From assembly GCA_020723785.1 (NCBI GenBank), contig DYIH01000097.1:1-6331 (forward strand): a stretch of 6,331 nt of DNA. Reading direction: 5' to 3'. Positions 1-5,174 of the stretch are shown piece after piece. Position numbers and translations under genes: made by a program. The notes under the pieces were generated by a model, which made no database searches, was not told the origin of the DNA, and saw only the letters and a list, made by a program, of their open reading frames with translations. The stretch is from Thermaerobacter marianensis. GTDB taxonomy: Bacteria; Bacillota; Sulfobacillia; DYIH01. Each line of letters starts with the position of its first letter. Position 1 is the first letter of the stretch.

Positions 1-2
1 TC

Positions 3-1040
3 TTCGTCATCGCCGAGGCGGGGGTCAACCACAACGGCCGGCTGGACCTGGCCCTGCGGCTCGTCGACGCCGCGGCCGACGCCGGGGCCGACGCCGTGAA
101 GTTCCAGACCTTCCGGGCCGAGGCGCTGGCCAGCGCGGCGGCGCCCAAGGCGGCCTACCAGGCGGCGGCGACCGGCGCGGGCGAGGGCCAGGTGGAGATG
201 CTGCGCCGCCTGGAGCTTTCCGCCGGGGATTTCGAGCGGATCCAGGCCCGCTGCCGGGAAAGGGGGATCCTCTTCCTTTCCACGCCTTTCGATGAGAAAA
301 GCCTCGAACTCCTGGATCGTTTGGACGTCCCGGCCTACAAGATCGGTTCCGGCGACCTGACCAACCTGCCCTTTCTCCGGGCCGTCACCCGCCGCGGCAA
401 GCCGGTTCTGCTCTCGACGGGGATGGCGACGTTGGAGGAGGTGGCGGCGGCGGTGTCCGCCGTACGGGACGAAGGGCCGGCGGAGCTGTTGTTGCTGCAC
501 TGCACCTCCAGCTACCCGACGCCCTTCGACCAGGTGAACCTGCGGGCCATGGTAACCCTGCATGAACGGTTCGGCCTGCCGGTGGGGTATTCGGACCACA
601 CGCCGGGGATCGAGATCGCCCTGGCCGCCGTCGCCCTGGGGGCCTGCGCCATCGAGAAACACCTCACCCTGGACCGCGGCCTGCCGGGGCCGGACCACCG
701 GGCCTCGCTGGAGCCGGGCGAGTTCCGGGCCATGGTCGACGCGGTGCGCCGGGTGGAGGCCGCCCTGGGCGACGGGGTCAAGCGGCCGGCGCCCTGCGAA
801 ATGGAGACGCGGGTGGTGGCGCGCAAGAGCCTGGTGGCGCGGGAGGCGATCCCCGCCGGGGCGGTGATCCGCCCGGAGGCGCTGGCGATCAAACGGCCAG
901 GGACCGGCATCCCGCCGGGGGAACGGGACCGGGTCGTCGGGCGGCGGGCGCGGGTCGACATCGCGCCGGACGAGGTTTTGACGTGGGACAAGGTGTCGGT
1001 GGCGGGAGGGACGGGGCCGTGCGACGCATCCTGGCGGTGA
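3..1040 (+). CDS. neuB: Sialic/legionaminic acid synthase (NeuB/LegI family), 5' partial
   Basis: This enzyme condenses phosphoenolpyruvate with a free N-acetylmannosamine-type sugar to make a nine-carbon nonulosonic acid in the cytoplasm. The window opens inside the gene: codon 1 here is already the F of the family's N-terminal FVIAEAGVNHNG motif, so only a few residues should be missing. 345 codons are present, close to the usual full length of about 340-350. The TIM-barrel part shows KFQT (codons 33-36), STPFD, AYKIGSGDLTN, LSTGMAT, YSDHT (H199) and EKHLT (H220). These two histidines have the same 21-residue spacing as the metal ligands known in Neisseria NeuB. The last ~60 residues form a SAF (antifreeze-like) domain with KRPGTG, which contains the conserved substrate-contacting arginine. 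GPDHRASLEP fits NeuB/LegI rather than PseI. Substrate choice between ManNAc and its 2,4-diacetamido analogue cannot be read directly; the neighbouring aminotransferase favours the latter. The 3' end overlaps the next gene. Confidence 0.93.
   Translation, partial: FVIAEAGVNHNGRLDLALRLVDAAADAGADAVKFQTFRAEALASAAAPKAAYQAAATGAGEGQVEMLRRLELSAGDFERIQARCRERGILFLSTPFDEKSLELLDRLDVPAYKIGSGDLTNLPFLRAVTRRGKPVLLSTGMATLEEVAAAVSAVRDEGPAELLLLHCTSSYPTPFDQVNLRAMVTLHERFGLPVGYSDHTPGIEIALAAVALGACAIEKHLTLDRGLPGPDHRASLEPGEFRAMVDAVRRVEAALGDGVKRPAPCEMETRVVARKSLVAREAIPAGAVIRPEALAIKRPGTGIPPGERDRVVGRRARVDIAPDEVLTWDKVSVAGGTGPCDASWR
1004..1010 (+). promoter_or_regulatory. Ribosome binding site for neuC, inside neuB
   Basis: GGGAGGG lies 8 bases before the GTG at 1019 and inside the neuB coding region. 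It decides the neuC start: the upstream in-frame GTG at 983 has no comparable Shine-Dalgarno sequence and would add a 12-residue glycine-rich extension before the conserved RRILAVTGTRAEYG. The arrangement suggests translational coupling with neuB. Confidence 0.6.
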
Positions 1041-2164
1041 CGGGGACGCGGGCGGAGTACGGCATCCTGCGCCCGGTGTTCAGGGCCATCCAGGCCCACC
1101 CGGCGCTGGAGCTGGGGGTGCTGGTGACGGGCATGCACCTTTCGCCGGAGTTCGGCCTGACCGTGCGGGAGATCGAGGAGGACGGGTTCCCCATCGCCGC
1201 CCGCGTGGACATGCTGCTCTCCGGCGACACGGGCGGCGCCATGGCCAAGTCCCTCGGCGTCGGGCTGATCGGGATGGCCCAGGCCCTTGAGGCGCTGCGG
1301 CCGGACATGGCGCTGGTGCTCGGCGACCGGGGCGAGCCGCTGGCCGCCGCCATCGCCGCCGTTCACCTGAACATTCCCGTCGCCCACCTCCACGGTGGTG
1401 AGGTGACCTGCGGCGGCATGGTGGACGACGCCGTCCGCTGGGCGATCACCAGCTTCGCCCACCTGCACCTGGCCGCCACCGAAGCCAGCGCCGAACGCTT
1501 GCTGCGGCAGGGGGAGGACCCGTGGCGGGTGCGCGTCGTCGGGGCGCCGGGTTTGGATGCCGCCCTGCAGACGCCCTTACGGTCCAGGCGGGAGCTTGCC
1601 GACCGCTATGGGATGGATCCGGACCGCCCTTGGCTTTTGGCCGTTCAGCATCCGGTGACCGCCGAGGCGGAACGGGCCGGCGAACAGATGGTGGAGACGA
1701 TGGAGGCGTTGGCGGCCCTCGGCCTGCCGACGGTGCTGGTCCATCCCAACGCCGACGCCGGCAGCGGGGCGATGGTCGAGGTCATCCGCCGCTACAGCGA
1801 GCCGCACATCCGCGCCTTTCCCAGCCTGCGGGATTACCTGAGCCTGCTGAAAGAGGCGGCGGCCCTGGTCGGCAACTCCTCCAGCGGGATCATCGAGGCG
1901 CCCAGCCTGGGAACGCCGGCGATCAACATCGGCGCCCGGCAGGCGGGACGGGAGCGGGGGGACAACGTCATCGACGTGGGCCACGACCGCAACGCGATCG
2001 TCGCCGCCGTCCGGCGCGCCCTGGAGGACGAAGAGTTCCGCCGCCTCGTCTCCCGGCGGCGCAATCCATACGGTGATGGCCGAGCCGCGCCGCGCGTTGC
2101 GGGATTCCTGGCCGACGTGCCCCTGGATGACCGGCTGTTACGAAAGGGCTTGGTTTGGCAATGA
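1019..2164 (+). CDS. neuC: UDP-sugar 2-epimerase, hydrolysing (NeuC/LegG family)
   Basis: The family inverts C2 of UDP-GlcNAc or UDP-2,4-diacetamido-2,4,6-trideoxyglucose and releases UDP, giving the free mannosamine-type sugar used by NeuB/LegI. The product is 381 residues, typical length, with a GT-B-like two-domain fold. Visible motifs are TGTRAEYGILRPV at the N-terminus, VLGDRGE (D103, E106), HLHGGEVT (H125, E128), QHPVT (H211, in the position of the conserved histidine) and GNSSSGIIEAPSLGTPAINIG (from G285), followed by RQAGRERGDNVIDV, which binds the UDP part. GTRAEYG and HGGE distinguish it from non-hydrolysing WecB/MnaA epimerases. Compared with the T-E-G-A-x-D-E pattern I recall for NeuC, this protein has TCGGMVDD, one residue longer and without the glutamate; together with GEDPWRVRVVGAPGLD this suggests a subfamily. 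The GTG start at 1019 overlaps neuB by 22 bases, and the stop overlaps the next ATG (ATGA). The exact substrate is inferred from neighbours. Confidence 0.9.
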   Translation: MRRILAVTGTRAEYGILRPVFRAIQAHPALELGVLVTGMHLSPEFGLTVREIEEDGFPIAARVDMLLSGDTGGAMAKSLGVGLIGMAQALEALRPDMALVLGDRGEPLAAAIAAVHLNIPVAHLHGGEVTCGGMVDDAVRWAITSFAHLHLAATEASAERLLRQGEDPWRVRVVGAPGLDAALQTPLRSRRELADRYGMDPDRPWLLAVQHPVTAEAERAGEQMVETMEALAALGLPTVLVHPNADAGSGAMVEVIRRYSEPHIRAFPSLRDYLSLLKEAAALVGNSSSGIIEAPSLGTPAINIGARQAGRERGDNVIDVGHDRNAIVAAVRRALEDEEFRRLVSRRRNPYGDGRAAPRVAGFLADVPLDDRLLRKGLVWQ

Positions 2165-2802
2165 GAGGCTCGGGTCGTGAGCGGATGGTCCTGATCGGCG
2201 CCGGCGGTCACGCCAAGGTGGTGGCGGACGTCGTTTTGCGGATGGGTTCTTACGAAATGGTCGGCTGCCTGGACGACGATCCCGCGACGTGGGGTCGGAG
2301 CGTTCTCGACCTACCCGTCCTGGGCGGTCTCGACCGGCTTGCCGCCTTGCGGGATGAAGGCGTGGACTGGTGCCTGGTGGCGGTCGGTGACAACCGGGCG
2401 CGGCTGGCCTTGGCGGGAAAAGCCGCTGCATTGGGTTACGGGTTTCACGTCGCCATCCACCCGCGCGCGATGGTGGCGCCCTCGGCCCGCCTGGGGGAAG
2501 GTACGGTTGTTGCCTCCGGGGCGGTGATCAACCCGGATGCCGTCATAGGGCGCCATGCGATCATAAATACCGCAGCCGTTGTGGAACATGACAACCGGCT
2601 GGGGGACGGCGTGCACGTGTCGCCCGGTGCCGTGTTGTGCGGCGGCGTGACCGTTGCCGACCGCAGCCAGATCGGGGCCGGCGCCCGGGTCATCCCCGGG
2701 GTGCGGATCGGGGCCGACTGCATCGTAGGGGCCGGCGCCGTGGTCGTCCGCGACCTGCCCGACCGGGTGGTGGCCGTCGGGGTGCCCGCACGCGTGATCT
2801 AG
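2161..2802 (+). CDS. neuD: NeuD/PglD/LegH-type acetyltransferase (left-handed beta-helix)
   Basis: The product is a 213-residue acyl-CoA-dependent sugar acyltransferase of the NeuD/PglD family. Residues ~9-80 form the PglD_N Rossmann-like nucleotide-sugar domain, with LIGAGGHAKVVADVV and then VGCLDDDP. From ~100 onward, hexapeptide repeats of the left-handed beta-helix are clear (SARLGEGTVV, GAVINPDAVIGRHAIIN, IGAGARVIPGVRIGADCIVGAGAVVVRDLP), ending in the usual GVPARVI. H143 in VVEHDNRLGDGVHVSPGA matches the catalytic base histidine of PglD. Near an aminotransferase the likely job is N-acetylation of a 4-amino nucleotide sugar (PglD/LegH role). The alternative is O-acetylation of a finished sialic acid, as for E. 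coli NeuD. The ATG at 2161 overlaps the neuC stop by 4 bases; the ATG at 2185, directly before VLIGAGGH, is also possible. The first half seems less strongly biased to C/G in third codon positions than neighbouring genes; this was judged by eye. Confidence 0.88.
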   Translation: MRGSGRERMVLIGAGGHAKVVADVVLRMGSYEMVGCLDDDPATWGRSVLDLPVLGGLDRLAALRDEGVDWCLVAVGDNRARLALAGKAAALGYGFHVAIHPRAMVAPSARLGEGTVVASGAVINPDAVIGRHAIINTAAVVEHDNRLGDGVHVSPGAVLCGGVTVADRSQIGAGARVIPGVRIGADCIVGAGAVVVRDLPDRVVAVGVPARVI

Positions 2803-2806
2803 GAGG
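2801..2806 (+). promoter_or_regulatory. Ribosome binding site of the aminotransferase gene
   Basis: AGGAGG, a perfect Shine-Dalgarno core, begins inside the stop codon of the acetyltransferase gene and lies 7 bases before the GTG at 2814. It sets the start of the aminotransferase, whose reading frame stays open for about 180 bases further upstream but has no family similarity there. Confidence 0.75.
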
Positions 2807-2813
2807 TCGTGAC

Positions 2814-3950
2814 GTGACCCGGCAAGTTCAGACCATCCCCCTCTCCCGCCCGGACATCGGCCCCGACGAGGAACGGCTGGTGCTGGAGGTGCTGCGCTCG
2901 GGCCAGCTCAGCCTGGGGCCGATGGCGCCGGAGTTCGAGCGGCGGGTGGCGGAATACGTGGGGGCGAGACACGCCGTGGCCGTTTCCAGCGGCACGGCGG
3001 GGCTGCACCTCTGCGTCCGCGTCCTGGGCCTGGGACCGGGCGACGAGGTCATCACCACCCCCTTCAGCTTCGTGGCCTCCAGCAACTGCCTGCTCTTCGA
3101 GGGCGCCCGTCCCGTCTTCGTCGACATCGACCCGGCGACGTGGAACATCGACCCCGGGCGCATCGAGGCCGCCGTCACGCCGCGGACCCGCGCCATCCTG
3201 CCCGTCCACGTCTTCGGCCAGGCCTGTGACATGGACGCCATCCTGGACATCGCCCGGCGCCGCGGCCTGGCGGTGCTGGAGGACGCCTGCGAGGCCCTGG
3301 GCGGCACCTGGCGGGGCCGGCACGCCGGAACCTTCGGCCGGGCCGGGGTCTTCGCCTTCTACCCCAACAAGCAGATCACCACCGGGGAGGGCGGGATGAT
3401 CGTCACCGACGACGACGACCTGGCCCGCGCCTGCCGCAGCATGCGCAACCAGGGGCGGGGCGAGAGCGGCGGCTGGCTCGACCACGAGCGGCTGGGCTAC
3501 AACTACCGCCTGGACGAGCTGAGCGCCGCCCTCGGCGTGGCCCAGATGCAGCGCGTGGACGAGATCCTGGCGGCGCGGGCGCGGGTGGCCGCCCGCTATC
3601 ACGAGCTGCTGGCCGGCGTACCGGGGGTGCGGACGATGACGTGGCCGCCCGAGGTCGGGATGAGCTGGTTCGTCTACGTCGTCCTCCTCGACCGGGGCAT
3701 CGACCGGGACCGGGTGATGGCCGCGCTGCAGGGTGCCGGGATCCAGTGCCGGGCCTACTTCAGCCCCATCCATCTCCAGCCCTTCTACCGTGAGCGGTTC
3801 GGGCACCAGCCGGGCGACTTCCCCGTCTGCGAAGACGTGGCCCGCCGCACCCTGGCGCTGCCGTTCCACACGCGCATGACCGAAGACGAGGTGGGCGCGG
3901 TTGTGGACCGGCTTCGAGAAATCTGCGTCCGCTCCCGTTGTCCACGGTAG
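2814..3950 (+). CDS. DegT/DnrJ/EryC1 PLP-dependent sugar aminotransferase (LegC/PglE-like role)
   Basis: The product is a 378-residue fold-type I aminotransferase, the usual length for enzymes that aminate a 4-keto (sometimes 3-keto) nucleotide sugar using glutamate and PLP. Residues show IPLSRPDIGPDEE at the N-terminus, VSSGTAGLHL (S58-T61, PLP phosphate contact), TTPFSFVASSNCLLFEGARPVFVDID, LEDACEALGG (D157, pairs with the PLP ring nitrogen) and FYPNKQITTGEGGM (K186, the Schiff-base lysine). LGYNYRLDELSAALGVAQ and the C-terminal CRAYFSPIHLQPFY contribute to the dimer active site. All key residues are present. The FYPNKQ lysine context belongs to the broad family rather than classical PseC/LegC forms, so the sugar cannot be named from motifs. 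Beside neuB, neuC and neuD, 4-amination in legionaminic or bacillosamine-type synthesis is the best guess. GTG start, 11 bases after the previous stop; last gene before a terminator. Confidence 0.9.
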   Translation: MTRQVQTIPLSRPDIGPDEERLVLEVLRSGQLSLGPMAPEFERRVAEYVGARHAVAVSSGTAGLHLCVRVLGLGPGDEVITTPFSFVASSNCLLFEGARPVFVDIDPATWNIDPGRIEAAVTPRTRAILPVHVFGQACDMDAILDIARRRGLAVLEDACEALGGTWRGRHAGTFGRAGVFAFYPNKQITTGEGGMIVTDDDDLARACRSMRNQGRGESGGWLDHERLGYNYRLDELSAALGVAQMQRVDEILAARARVAARYHELLAGVPGVRTMTWPPEVGMSWFVYVVLLDRGIDRDRVMAALQGAGIQCRAYFSPIHLQPFYRERFGHQPGDFPVCEDVARRTLALPFHTRMTEDEVGAVVDRLREICVRSRCPR

Positions 3951-4006
3951 CTTTGATGAGTTCGCCATGGCGAGCTTGGCAGGGGCGGCACGATGGCATG
4001 CACAAG

Positions 4007-4037
4007 GGCCCCGCCGGGATCGATCGGCGGGGTCTTT
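4007..4037 (+). terminator. Rho-independent terminator after the sugar operon
   Basis: A 10-bp stem (4007-4016 with 4025-4034, including one G-U pair) with core CCCCGCCG/CGGCGGGG closes an 8-base loop and runs into TCTTTC. The stem is very G+C-rich; the T-tract is short and broken by C, so termination may be partial. It lies 56 bases after the aminotransferase stop and before the flagellar promoter match. Confidence 0.65.
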
Positions 4038-4043
4038 CGGTTC

Positions 4044-4071
4044 TAAACGGATGCCGCCCCCTGATCGATAA
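4044..4071 (+). promoter_or_regulatory. Candidate sigma-28/sigma-D flagellar promoter for fliS-fliT
   Basis: TAAA at 4044-4047, a 16-base spacer and ATCGATAA at 4064-4071 match the flagellar sigma factor consensus (TAAA, 14-16 bases, GCCGATAA/T) with 4/4 in the -35 part and 6/8 in the -10 part. It lies just after the upstream terminator and 67 bases before the fliS start. Sigma-28-type factors commonly drive late flagellar genes, so the position fits. It was found by eye, without scoring against background. Confidence 0.6.
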
Positions 4072-4117
4072 GAATAGGGCAAGGGATCCTTCACGGACGA
4101 TGATCCCCGCGATTCCA

Positions 4118-4126
4118 GGGAAGGAG
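4118..4126 (+). promoter_or_regulatory. Ribosome binding site that favours the GTG start of fliS
   Basis: GGGAAGGAG contains the AAGGAG core. It is 12 bases before the GTG at 4139 but 21 bases before the ATG at 4148, so it supports GTG. The GTG start gives MAPMDNPY, similar to MAIQNPY at the start of Bacillus FliS. Confidence 0.55.
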
Positions 4127-4138
4127 TGGACCCAGCCC

Positions 4139-4540
4139 GTGGCCCCGATGGACAACCCCTATGAAAAATTCATGGCTGCGCAAATCAGCACCACACCGCC
4201 GGAGAAGCTCATCCTGATGTGCTACGATGGCATCATCAAGTTTTGCAACCGCGCCATCGAGGCCTGTAACCAAAAGAAGATCGAGGAGACCCACCGCAAC
4301 ATCCTCCGCGCCCAGGCCATCATCACCGAGCTGCAGGTATCGCTCCGCATGGATGCCGGCGAGGTGGCCCAGAACCTGGACCGACTCTACGACTTCCTGC
4401 AGAATCACCTGGTGGAAGCCAACCTCAAGAAAGACCCCCAGAAGCTCCGCGACGTGATCGAGATCACCTCGACCCTGCGCGAGGGCTGGGCGGAGGCCTG
4501 CGTCAAAGCGGCCCAGCCCCAGCCGCTGCGGGCGGTCTGA
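4139..4540 (+). CDS. fliS: Flagellar export chaperone FliS
   Basis: FliS binds the C-terminal end of newly made flagellin in the cytoplasm, stops it from polymerising early and delivers it to the flagellar type III export gate. The product is 133 residues, normal for the family, and mostly helical. Diagnostic segments are NPYEKFMAAQISTTPPEKLILMCYDGIIKFCNRA at the N-terminus (family pattern NPY...Y...v.TasP.eLi.mLYdG.i.f), then NILRAQAIITELQVSLRMDAGEVAQNLDRLYDFLQNHLVEANLKKD, which matches the central helices (LY.y....L..AN...d), and a final helix with LREGWAEA. The start is GTG at 4139, chosen from the ribosome binding site spacing; ATG at 4148 is the alternative. The frame is open upstream to 3938, but that part crosses the terminator and promoter and is not coding. 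Likely first gene of a sigma-28-dependent operon with the next gene. Confidence 0.93.
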   Translation: MAPMDNPYEKFMAAQISTTPPEKLILMCYDGIIKFCNRAIEACNQKKIEETHRNILRAQAIITELQVSLRMDAGEVAQNLDRLYDFLQNHLVEANLKKDPQKLRDVIEITSTLREGWAEACVKAAQPQPLRAV

Positions 4541-4553
4541 GGGCGGTGTGCCG

Positions 4554-4949
4554 ATGGCCGTCGAAAAGCGGGACCCAGCCTCGACACCTGTCCAGGCCGA
4601 ACTCCTGCACCGCCTGCTCGACCTGGCCCGCCGGCAGAAGGAGGCCCTCCAGCAGGGCCGGACCGACCTGTTCCTCGACCTGATGGCCGAGCGGACGCGG
4701 CTGTTCGAGACGCTGCAGGCGGTGGCCGGCGCCGGCCGGCGGCCCTTCCCGCGCCGGGAGCTGGCCGGCCTGGTGGAGGAGATCCTGCGCATCGACGGGG
4801 AGAACGCGGTGGCGTTGGAATCCCTGCTCCGGGACCTCGGTATCGAGGCCGGCCGGCTCGCGCGGGGGGAGGCCGGGGCGATCGCCTACCTGCACGGGGC
4901 CGCGGTCGGGATGGATCACGGCGGGCCGATCCTCGACGGCCGCCGGTGA
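4554..4949 (+). CDS. FliT/FlgN-like flagellar chaperone
   Basis: This is a small, probably all-helical protein of 131 residues with no membrane segment or signal peptide. Its position directly after fliS is typical for fliT, the chaperone for the filament cap protein FliD. The sequence fits the loose FliT/FlgN pattern: a first long helix with LLHRLLDLARRQKEALQQGRTDLFLDLMAERTRLFETL, a second helical part around ELAGLVEEILRIDGENAVALESLLRDL, and a short C-terminal tail after the last helix (AYLHGAAVGMDHGGPILDGRR) that recalls the ...FIDRRR-type ends of these proteins. The family is weakly conserved, so the call rests largely on context and helix pattern. ATG at 4554 is chosen because GAGGG at 4539-4543 lies 10 bases before it; GTG at 4548 would add two residues. 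The gap to fliS is 13 bases, so the pair is probably co-transcribed. Confidence 0.72.
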   Translation: MAVEKRDPASTPVQAELLHRLLDLARRQKEALQQGRTDLFLDLMAERTRLFETLQAVAGAGRRPFPRRELAGLVEEILRIDGENAVALESLLRDLGIEAGRLARGEAGAIAYLHGAAVGMDHGGPILDGRR

Positions 4950-4980
4950 GTAAGATATATCCTGGTATCAACCTCGTCCA

Positions 4981-5004
4981 GCCGCCGACGGCGCGGCTTT
5001 TTTT
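4981..5004 (+). terminator. Rho-independent terminator after fliS-fliT
   Basis: GCCGC (4981-4985) pairs with GCGGC (4993-4997) across a 7-base loop and is followed at once by seven T (4998-5004). The stem is short but fully G/C, and the T-run is the longest in the window. It lies 31 bases after the chaperone stop codon. Confidence 0.7.
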
Positions 5005-5053
5005 CGTTCCCCGATGCATCTAATTACCTGGTGGGGAAGGAGATAGGCGTTCC

Positions 5054-5081
5054 CTGTCAAACACTCTTCCCATTGTGTAAT
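5054..5081 (+). promoter_or_regulatory. Candidate sigma-A-type promoter for the phosphohexomutase gene
   Basis: CTGTCA (5054-5059, 4/6 to TTGACA), a 16-base spacer and TGTAAT (5076-5081, 5/6 to TATAAT) form the best housekeeping-type promoter I can see between the terminator and the gene, in a locally A+T-richer stretch. Transcription would start near 5088 and give a leader of about 87 bases. Confidence 0.4.
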
Positions 5082-5085
5082 GGGA
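5068..5085. repeat. Perfect palindrome over the candidate -10 element
   Basis: TCCCATT, GTGT, AATGGGA: two perfect 7-base arms separated by 4 bases. It overlaps the putative -10 hexamer and would lie upstream of the transcription start, so it reads better as a DNA operator than as an RNA hairpin. No known regulator site is recognised. Confidence 0.45.
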
Positions 5086-5122
5086 TCGTGGCCCCCAGCG
5101 CACCCGCCGGGTTGGGGAGAAG

Positions 5123-5152
5123 GTTGCGGGGCCGCAACGACCGCTGGTGTTG
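5123..5152 (+). promoter_or_regulatory. Two competing hairpins in the leader of the phosphohexomutase gene
   Basis: GTTGCG (5123-5128) pairs with CGCAAC (5133-5138). The same CAAC (5135-5138) can instead pair with GTTG (5149-5152), continued across a one-base bulge by ACC (5140-5142) with GGT (5146-5148). The second form ends two bases before the GGGAGG ribosome binding site. The two structures exclude each other. No known riboswitch class is recognised, and chance cannot be excluded in G+C-rich DNA. Confidence 0.25.
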
Positions 5153-5154
5153 AC

Positions 5155-5160
5155 GGGAGG
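5155..5160 (+). promoter_or_regulatory. Ribosome binding site of the phosphohexomutase gene
   Basis: GGGAGG lies 14 bases before the ATG at 5175, longer than usual. No other in-frame start is possible further upstream because a TGA stop sits at 5163-5165. An ATG at 5162 is only one base after this site and opens an unrelated frame. Confidence 0.45.
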
Positions 5161-5174
5161 CATGACAACAAAGC

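Larger units (their letters stand above)
3951..4138. other. Intergenic region between sugar operon and fliS
   Basis: These 188 bases hold, in order, a perfect 12-base palindrome TCGCCATGGCGA (3962-3973), the terminator, the sigma-28-like promoter and the fliS ribosome binding site. No small gene is supported: the reading frame open through it belongs to the fliS frame but has no family similarity before the NPYEKF segment. Confidence 0.6.

Noticed and set aside
512..1468. 318-codon open frame on the - strand
   Set aside because: It crosses the neuB-neuC junction opposite two conserved proteins and shows no domain; it is a shadow.
2637..2813. N-terminal extension of the aminotransferase to 2637
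   Set aside because: The extension is arginine-rich and overlaps the acetyltransferase in another frame. The GTG at 2814 has a perfect AGGAGG and starts next to the conserved IPLSRP motif.
2799..4094. 431-codon open frame on the - strand
   Set aside because: It lies opposite the aminotransferase, which has all family motifs. Its translation is low-complexity, rich in G, A, P, H and V, with no recognisable domain. This is the usual mirror frame of G+C-rich coding DNA.
3938..4138. 67-residue N-terminal extension of FliS
   Set aside because: It would run through the terminator, promoter and ribosome binding site, has no family similarity, and FliS proteins start close to the NPY motif.
4951..4970. 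A+T-rich patch with GATATATC, considered as a promoter or operator
   Set aside because: No matching -35 element is seen, and any transcript would meet the terminator at 4981 almost at once. The 8-base palindrome alone is too short to support a call.
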